NCBI RefSeq assembly: GCF_001875725.1
Contig: NZ_MLCQ01000003.1
Coordinates: 54,050-118,049, forward strand
Length of the DNA: 64,000 bases
Direction of reading: 5' to 3'
Source: Corynebacterium sp. NML140438
Lineage (GTDB): Bacteria; Actinomycetota; Actinomycetes; Mycobacteriales; Mycobacteriaceae
Positions within the stretch are counted from its first letter, which is position 1; each line of letters opens with the position of its first letter. Below are positions 60,043 to 64,000 of this stretch, piece by piece. A model generated the notes under the pieces. That model saw nothing but the letters and a program-made list of their open reading frames with translations, was not told where the DNA came from and made no database searches. Both the position numbers and the translations under genes were made by a program.

Positions 60043-61956
60043 ATGGCTAGGGGCAGAATTCCGGATAGTGACATTGAGGCTATTCGTGAGCGCGCGGCGA
60101 TCGAGGACATCGTTGGCGAGTATGTGCAGCTGAAACCGGCTGGGTACGACTCGCTGAAGGGCTTGAGCCCGTTTAAGGACGAGAAGACGCCGTCGTTCCA
60201 CGTGCGTCCAGCGCGCGGCTACTACCACTGCTTTTCGACGGGTAAGGGCGGGGATGTTTTTTCGTTCCTGATGGAGATGGAGCAGATGTCCTTCCCGGAG
60301 GCGGTGGAGGCGGTTGCTCAGGAGATTGGCTACCACATCAATTACCAGGGTGGGACGACTGGTGGGCGTGATGTGAAGCCGGGGACTCGTGCGCGCTTGT
60401 TGGCGGCGAATAAGGCGGCGCACGAGTTTTACCGTGAGCAGTTGGAGACCCCGGAGGCGGAGGTCGGTAGGAATTTCTTGCTGGAGCGAGGGTTTTCGAA
60501 GGAGCTGATTTATCACTTCGAGTGCGGGTACGCCCCGGATGGTTGGGACACGTTGACGAAGCACTTGCTTCGCAAGGGTTTCGACGCCCAGGAGCTCCAG
60601 GACGCCGGAATTTCGAGTATGGGGCGTCGCGGGCCGATTGATAAGTTTCGGCGTCGCCTGATTTGGCCGATTAAGGATGTGGCCGGCAACGTGATCGGGT
60701 TCGGGGCGCGCAAGCTTTTCGATGATGACCCGATGGGTAAGTACATGAACACCGCGGACACGATGTTGTATCACAAGTCGAAGGTGCTGTTCGGGCTGGA
60801 TTTGGCGAAGAAGCACATTGCCACGGATCACCAGACGGTGGTGGTGGAGGGCTACACGGACGTGATGGCGATGCACGCCGCTGGGGTGAAGACGGCGGTG
60901 GCGTCGTGTGGTACGGCGTTCGGGAAGGACCACATGGCGGTGATTCGCCGCCTCATGTTGGACGACAACTATTTCCGCGGCGAGCTGATTTACACGTTCG
61001 ACGGCGACGAAGCCGGTCAGAAGGCGGCGATGCGCGCGTTCCAGGGGGATCAGCAGTTTTCGGGGCAGTCGTTTGTGGCGGTCGCCCCCGACGGCCTGGA
61101 CCCTTGTGACTTGCGCCTTGAGCGAGGGGATTCTGCGTTGCGGGACTTGGTGGCGTCGAGAATCCCGATTTTTGAGTTCGTGATCGAGTCCCTGCTGAAG
61201 GACTACTCGCTGGACACGGCGGAGGGACGCCTGCAGGCGTTGCGACGCACCGTTCCCGTCGTCGCCGGGATCAGCGACAAGGTGCTGCAGACGGAGTACG
61301 CGCGCAGGCTCGCCGGCTGGGTGGGCTGGCCGAACCCGGATGAGGTGCTCCAGCAGGTTCGCGAGGAAGCCCGTCGGCCGAAGCAGCAGCAGCGTACCTG
61401 GCAGAAACCGCAGCGCAGTCAGCAGCAGGCCGCGCCGGGTCAGCCGCCCGCGTTGGTGCCGCCGAACCCGCAGGATCCGCTGTTGTGGCCGCAGCGCGAG
61501 GCGCTCAAGATTGCGTTGCAGTACCCGGAGAAGGCCGGCAGTTACTTTGAGGGCATTTCGCCGGAGGCGTTTACGAACCCGGCGTATCGGCAGGTGCGTG
61601 ACGCGATCGAGAAGGCTGGCGGGGTGACGGGCGCGCATGTGGGACCGCAGTTTTTGGCGAAGGTGGCGCAGGAGATGCTGGACCTGGTGGGCCGCAATTT
61701 CGTCTCCGAGTTGGCGGTGGAGCCGATGCACCCGGACGACATTGACCGTTACGTGGATTCTGTGCTCTCACGCCTGCAGGAGACCCGCGTGGGGGATCAG
61801 ATTGCGCTGTTGAAGGCGCAGCTGCAGCGCATGCGCCCCTCTGACGACGAGGCAGCCTACAACGCGCTGTTTTCCGACTTGGTGGCGTTGGAGCAGGCGC
61901 GCCGCGAGCTCAACGACCGAGCCCTGCGCGGTGGGGCGTACGGGCCGCAAAGCTAG
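60043..61956 (+). CDS. dnaG: DNA primase
   Basis: A 637-residue primase that lays RNA primers at replication forks. The N-terminal region corresponds to the zinc domain but shows GLSPFKDEKTPSFHV and YYHCFSTGKGG, so three of four zinc ligands are replaced (Ser42, Lys45, Thr66; only Cys63 remains). The TOPRIM domain has VVVEGYTDVMAMHAAG and YTFDGDEAGQKAA. The C-terminal third has a Gln-rich linker and a DnaB-binding helical domain. ATG 60043 is set by the upstream -10 box. The 3' end overlaps mazG by 4 nt. Confidence 0.96.
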   Translation: MARGRIPDSDIEAIRERAAIEDIVGEYVQLKPAGYDSLKGLSPFKDEKTPSFHVRPARGYYHCFSTGKGGDVFSFLMEMEQMSFPEAVEAVAQEIGYHINYQGGTTGGRDVKPGTRARLLAANKAAHEFYREQLETPEAEVGRNFLLERGFSKELIYHFECGYAPDGWDTLTKHLLRKGFDAQELQDAGISSMGRRGPIDKFRRRLIWPIKDVAGNVIGFGARKLFDDDPMGKYMNTADTMLYHKSKVLFGLDLAKKHIATDHQTVVVEGYTDVMAMHAAGVKTAVASCGTAFGKDHMAVIRRLMLDDNYFRGELIYTFDGDEAGQKAAMRAFQGDQQFSGQSFVAVAPDGLDPCDLRLERGDSALRDLVASRIPIFEFVIESLLKDYSLDTAEGRLQALRRTVPVVAGISDKVLQTEYARRLAGWVGWPNPDEVLQQVREEARRPKQQQRTWQKPQRSQQQAAPGQPPALVPPNPQDPLLWPQREALKIALQYPEKAGSYFEGISPEAFTNPAYRQVRDAIEKAGGVTGAHVGPQFLAKVAQEMLDLVGRNFVSELAVEPMHPDDIDRYVDSVLSRLQETRVGDQIALLKAQLQRMRPSDDEAAYNALFSDLVALEQARRELNDRALRGGAYGPQS

Positions 61957-62552
61957 TTGCCCTTAGCTTTGGCCTCCTGCCACAGCCGGTCCTGGGTTTC
62001 GGCGTCGACGGGGCCGGAGCTGCCGTCGAAAAGGTAGGGGGAGCGCGCCTTCATCTTGTCGACGAACCCCTGCGCCACCCCCGCGAACCCGAATGCGCCG
62101 CGCTCTGCTGCGATTTCGGCGTGGAAGAGGACCTGGAGCAGGACGTCGGAAAGTTCTTTGCGCAGGGCTTCGTCGCCTTCGTTGTCGGTGATGGCGGCGG
62201 CGAGCTCCTCGGTTTCCTCGTGGAGGTAGGGCAGCAGCGTTTCGTGCGTCATGGAGCGCTCCCACTGCCCGCGCGTGCGTGCCGCGTGCATGACGGATAC
62301 TGCCTGGTGGACGGGGTCCTCGAGCGAGGGCACCCGTTCGACGTGCTCACCCTTCGCGATGCGCTCCCGCACCACCTCGTCGTCCTCGTTCGTGGTGAGG
62401 AGCCAGGGGGAGGGGCCATCGGGGGCGTCGGCAAGGTCCCACCGCACGGAGACGGGCACTTCCATGGTGAACTCCACTGGTCCGCGGATGCGCTGCGCTA
62501 CCGAAACGGGCAGCATGTCGGGCCAACGAGGGTCAAGCACGAGGATGGTCAT
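61953..62552 (-). CDS. mazG: MazG family nucleotide pyrophosphohydrolase
   Basis: A 199-residue protein; the MazG domain lies in the C-terminal half (EETEELAAAITDNEGDEALR then KELSDVLLQVLFHAEI, with the metal-binding EExxE and ExxD pattern). The first 90 residues are a different N-terminal segment. MazG enzymes hydrolyse abnormal NTPs such as 8-oxo or 5-OH nucleotides. ATG 62552 is used; TATTGT ends 8 nt upstream. Divergent from the OGG-fold candidate. Confidence 0.88.
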   Translation of the reverse strand: MTILVLDPRWPDMLPVSVAQRIRGPVEFTMEVPVSVRWDLADAPDGPSPWLLTTNEDDEVVRERIAKGEHVERVPSLEDPVHQAVSVMHAARTRGQWERSMTHETLLPYLHEETEELAAAITDNEGDEALRKELSDVLLQVLFHAEIAAERGAFGFAGVAQGFVDKMKARSPYLFDGSSGPVDAETQDRLWQEAKAKGN

Positions 62553-62558
62553 AGTGTG

Positions 62559-62566
62559 TAACAATA
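62559..62566. promoter_or_regulatory. Overlapping divergent -10 boxes between mazG and the next gene
   Basis: TATTGT (minus, 62566-62561) and TAACAA (plus, 62559-62564) overlap. Each ends 8 nt from an ATG (62552 minus, 62573 plus), so both genes would be leaderless and RNA polymerase could serve only one at a time. Confidence 0.45.
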
Positions 62567-62572
62567 GTCCGC

Positions 62573-63226
62573 ATGACAAACCAGATTGCAGAAGCCATCA
62601 AGGCCGTTTCCCCAACCGCGGAAGCCGTCGCGCAAGAAACCGTCAGCTTTTCCCCGATCCGCTGGAAGACCGGCTGGCCGCACAACCTGCGCCGCGTCCC
62701 ACCCTTCCGTGACGACGCCACCGCGACGCTGACCCGCCGCGAAGTCTTCGCCTTCGCACAGGATGTGGTGGATTCCGAGTTCGCCCGCGACCAGATCATC
62801 GACTTTTTGGGCGCGTCCTTCGCGTTCCAGGGCGGCAAGAATGCGCAGGCGCAGCTGAAGCTGCAGCAGTTCCTGCGCAACAAGGGCAAGGCGAACGCAC
62901 TGCTGCAGGCGCTGCGTAAGGTCGGCTCCGGGGAGCTCACGCCCGTCCAGCAGTACGAGGCCGTCGTGGCTACCGGCCTGCCTGCGAAGTTCGCGTCGGG
63001 CCTGATCTATTTCCTGGCCGGCCCACAGGAAGCTGCCGACGAGAAGCCGCTCATCATCTGCTCCAACCGTGCGAAGGGCGCTGGCCTGGACGTAACCAGC
63101 GACTGGTCCGCCGACGAGTATGGCACCTACCTCGCAGCCATCAAGGCCGGGCGCGACGAGCACGCCCCCGACTTGCCACTCGACGCGGTAGAATTCGCGT
63201 TACGTGAGCACGCCCGCCAAGGATAG
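62573..63226 (+). CDS. Possible OGG-fold DNA glycosylase-like protein
   Basis: A 217-residue soluble protein. It has a helical core with VATGLPAKFASGLIYFLAG then PLIICSNRAK, similar in order to the 8-oxoguanine DNA glycosylase OGG-fold family, where a Lys and an Asp lie in this region; the Asp-equivalent is not obvious here. If right it would be a base-repair protein or a DNA-binding relative. Divergent from mazG, with overlapping promoters. The function is an inference; no family match could be tested. Confidence 0.4.
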   Translation: MTNQIAEAIKAVSPTAEAVAQETVSFSPIRWKTGWPHNLRRVPPFRDDATATLTRREVFAFAQDVVDSEFARDQIIDFLGASFAFQGGKNAQAQLKLQQFLRNKGKANALLQALRKVGSGELTPVQQYEAVVATGLPAKFASGLIYFLAGPQEAADEKPLIICSNRAKGAGLDVTSDWSADEYGTYLAAIKAGRDEHAPDLPLDAVEFALREHARQG

Positions 63227-63235
63227 GAGACCATC

Positions 63236-63700
63236 ATGAAGGCGCGTACAACGGTTCTTGCTGGACTTACACTGAGCTGCGTGGCGCTAGCCGGGTGTTC
63301 GACAGGGAAGTCGACGGACCTGGGCTTCGCAGCCGCCGCGCAGGAGGGCGCACCGTTTACGGTGTCGCAGGTTGTCGGCGAGCAGGCCGAGCGCGCCTAT
63401 CTCTTCTGTCCGTACACGGACAAGGCACAGGCTGAGGCCCTGGGCTTCGACCCCGACGATGTCTACAGCATCAACGACAACTCGCAGCGCTGGGAGACCT
63501 GGAGCGGCATTGGCGTCATCTTCAACGACGATCGCACACCCGCCATCGAGTGGTTCGACCCCTCAATTATCGACGCCTGCCCCAGCGCCACCACCGGCGA
63601 TGAGCTCGATGTGAACGCCCCGATTACCCCCACCGTCGAGCCCGTCGAGTTCGCAGGCGACGAAGGCCCCACCGACGTGATCAAGTTGGTGGTGGAGTAG
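63236..63700 (+). CDS. Hypothetical lipoprotein
   Basis: A 154-residue lipoprotein; the signal ends in LAGC with Cys21 as anchor. The mature domain (FTVSQVVGEQAERAYLFCPY, then WSGIGVIFNDDRTPAIEW) is small and acidic, with two more cysteines that could pair. Starts 9 nt after the previous gene with GGAG upstream, so cotranscribed. Function unknown. Confidence 0.78.
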   Translation: MKARTTVLAGLTLSCVALAGCSTGKSTDLGFAAAAQEGAPFTVSQVVGEQAERAYLFCPYTDKAQAEALGFDPDDVYSINDNSQRWETWSGIGVIFNDDRTPAIEWFDPSIIDACPSATTGDELDVNAPITPTVEPVEFAGDEGPTDVIKLVVE

Positions 63701-63715
63701 GAGCTTGCAGTTTGG

Positions 63716-63810
63716 TCTGAGTCCGGGAACTATTTTGGGTTTCAGGCCCGCTCCCGTCGACCTACCGAAGCGTTTCCCCAGGTCGCGCAGATGGCCAACG
63801 AAAATAGTTC
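63716..63810 (-). repeat. Dispersed repeat family 1, copy B, abutting an IS
   Basis: The minus strand aligns to 37200-37295 without gaps. Ends carry GAACTATTTT and AAAATAGTTC inverted. The inverted end at 63810 directly meets the IS left end, as if the IS had inserted at the repeat boundary. Confidence 0.75.
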
Positions 63811-64000
63811 TGAACTGCTCCCCAGAAGTTGGACTGTGAAAACCAGTACCACCCTCACACAAGGAGCAGTGCGCATGAGACCAGGAAGCAAGCTGACCGA
63901 AGAGCAGCGTGAACAGGCAGTGCAATTATTTGAACAAGGCATGGGCAGCTATATCACTGCCCGTAGCCTTGGTGTTTCGCAAAGCGCGATCCAGTCGCTG
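63811..64000 (+). mobile_element. Left part of an IS3-type insertion sequence (cut by window edge)
   Basis: TGAACTGCTCCCCAGAAGTT then GGAC at 63811-63834 is the typical left inverted repeat style of IS3-family elements. An ORF with a good ribosome site follows. The right end lies outside the window. Confidence 0.75.
63875..64000 (+). CDS. Transposase orfA-like protein, N-terminus (partial)
   Basis: 42 codons to the window edge. The start has AAGGAG upstream, and the segment LTEEQREQAVQLFEQGMGSY then ITARSLGVSQSAIQSL is a helix-turn-helix as in IS3-family OrfA. The rest lies beyond the window. Confidence 0.8.
   Translation, partial: MRPGSKLTEEQREQAVQLFEQGMGSYITARSLGVSQSAIQSL

Noticed and set aside
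1..64000. tRNA, rRNA, tmRNA or riboswitch genes
   Set aside because: No T-loop (GTTCGANTC) with cloverleaf arms and no recognisable riboswitch core was seen on reading the spacers, though a covariance search was not possible.

Overview
The window is a stretch of Corynebacterium chromosome, GC-rich with dense genes. Evidence for the genus: the conserved actinobacterial gene orders comEC-holA...rpsT...lepA and hemW-hrcA-dnaJ-rsmE-phoH-ybeY-CNNM...era-recO-uppS-zur-glyS...dgt...dnaG; a small protein ending in Cys-Cys next to cstA that matches the corynebacterial 'cory-CC-star' type; a treS-maltokinase pair; and many genes whose -10 box lies 6-9 nt before the start codon, as in leaderless actinobacterial mRNAs. 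The species cannot be fixed from sequence alone.

Layout. 1-6.4 kb: end of comEC, holA, an ankyrin protein, an RhtB exporter, a secreted esterase (-), rpsT (-), a PemK/MazF-like gene (-), lepA. 6.4-9.5 kb: an AT-rich leader, then a large stalked surface protein and a long inverted repeat. 9.5-22 kb: mostly minus-strand transport and metabolism (BCCT carrier, CPBP protease, sugar-phosphate mutarotase, S33 peptidase on +, ribokinase, a peptide-type ABC operon, a luciferase-like oxidoreductase, BrnQ). 22-36 kb: maltokinase and trehalose synthase, an ABC exporter, a lipoprotein with idi, a carboxylesterase, a methyltransferase with an M3 oligopeptidase and two tiny membrane proteins, malQ, and an acyl-CoA synthetase.

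37-51 kb is the housekeeping core. hrcA carries a CIRCE operator overlapping its own ribosome site; dnaJ, rsmE, phoH, ybeY and a CNNM protein follow almost without gaps. A pyridoxal kinase and a lone lower-GC AAA ATPase separate this block from era-recO-uppS. zur and glyS come next. 51-64 kb: two small unknown proteins, a TPM-domain protein, dgt, the overlapping trio cstA / Cys-Cys protein / ArsA-type ATPase, an AbiEi-like gene bounded by exact direct repeats, a secreted RNase Sa-type ribonuclease, dnaG (lacking three of four zinc ligands), mazG divergent from a possible OGG-fold protein, a lipoprotein, and the left end of an IS3-type insertion sequence cut by the window edge.

The most unusual material lies in the spacers and small genes: two dispersed repeat families (one at 37.2 and 63.7 kb; one at 55.3, 58.4 and 59.5 kb), the cstA/CC/ArsA translationally coupled trio, the repeat-bounded AbiEi-like gene, and the AT-rich leader of the surface protein with a small ORF and an inverted repeat over the start codon.
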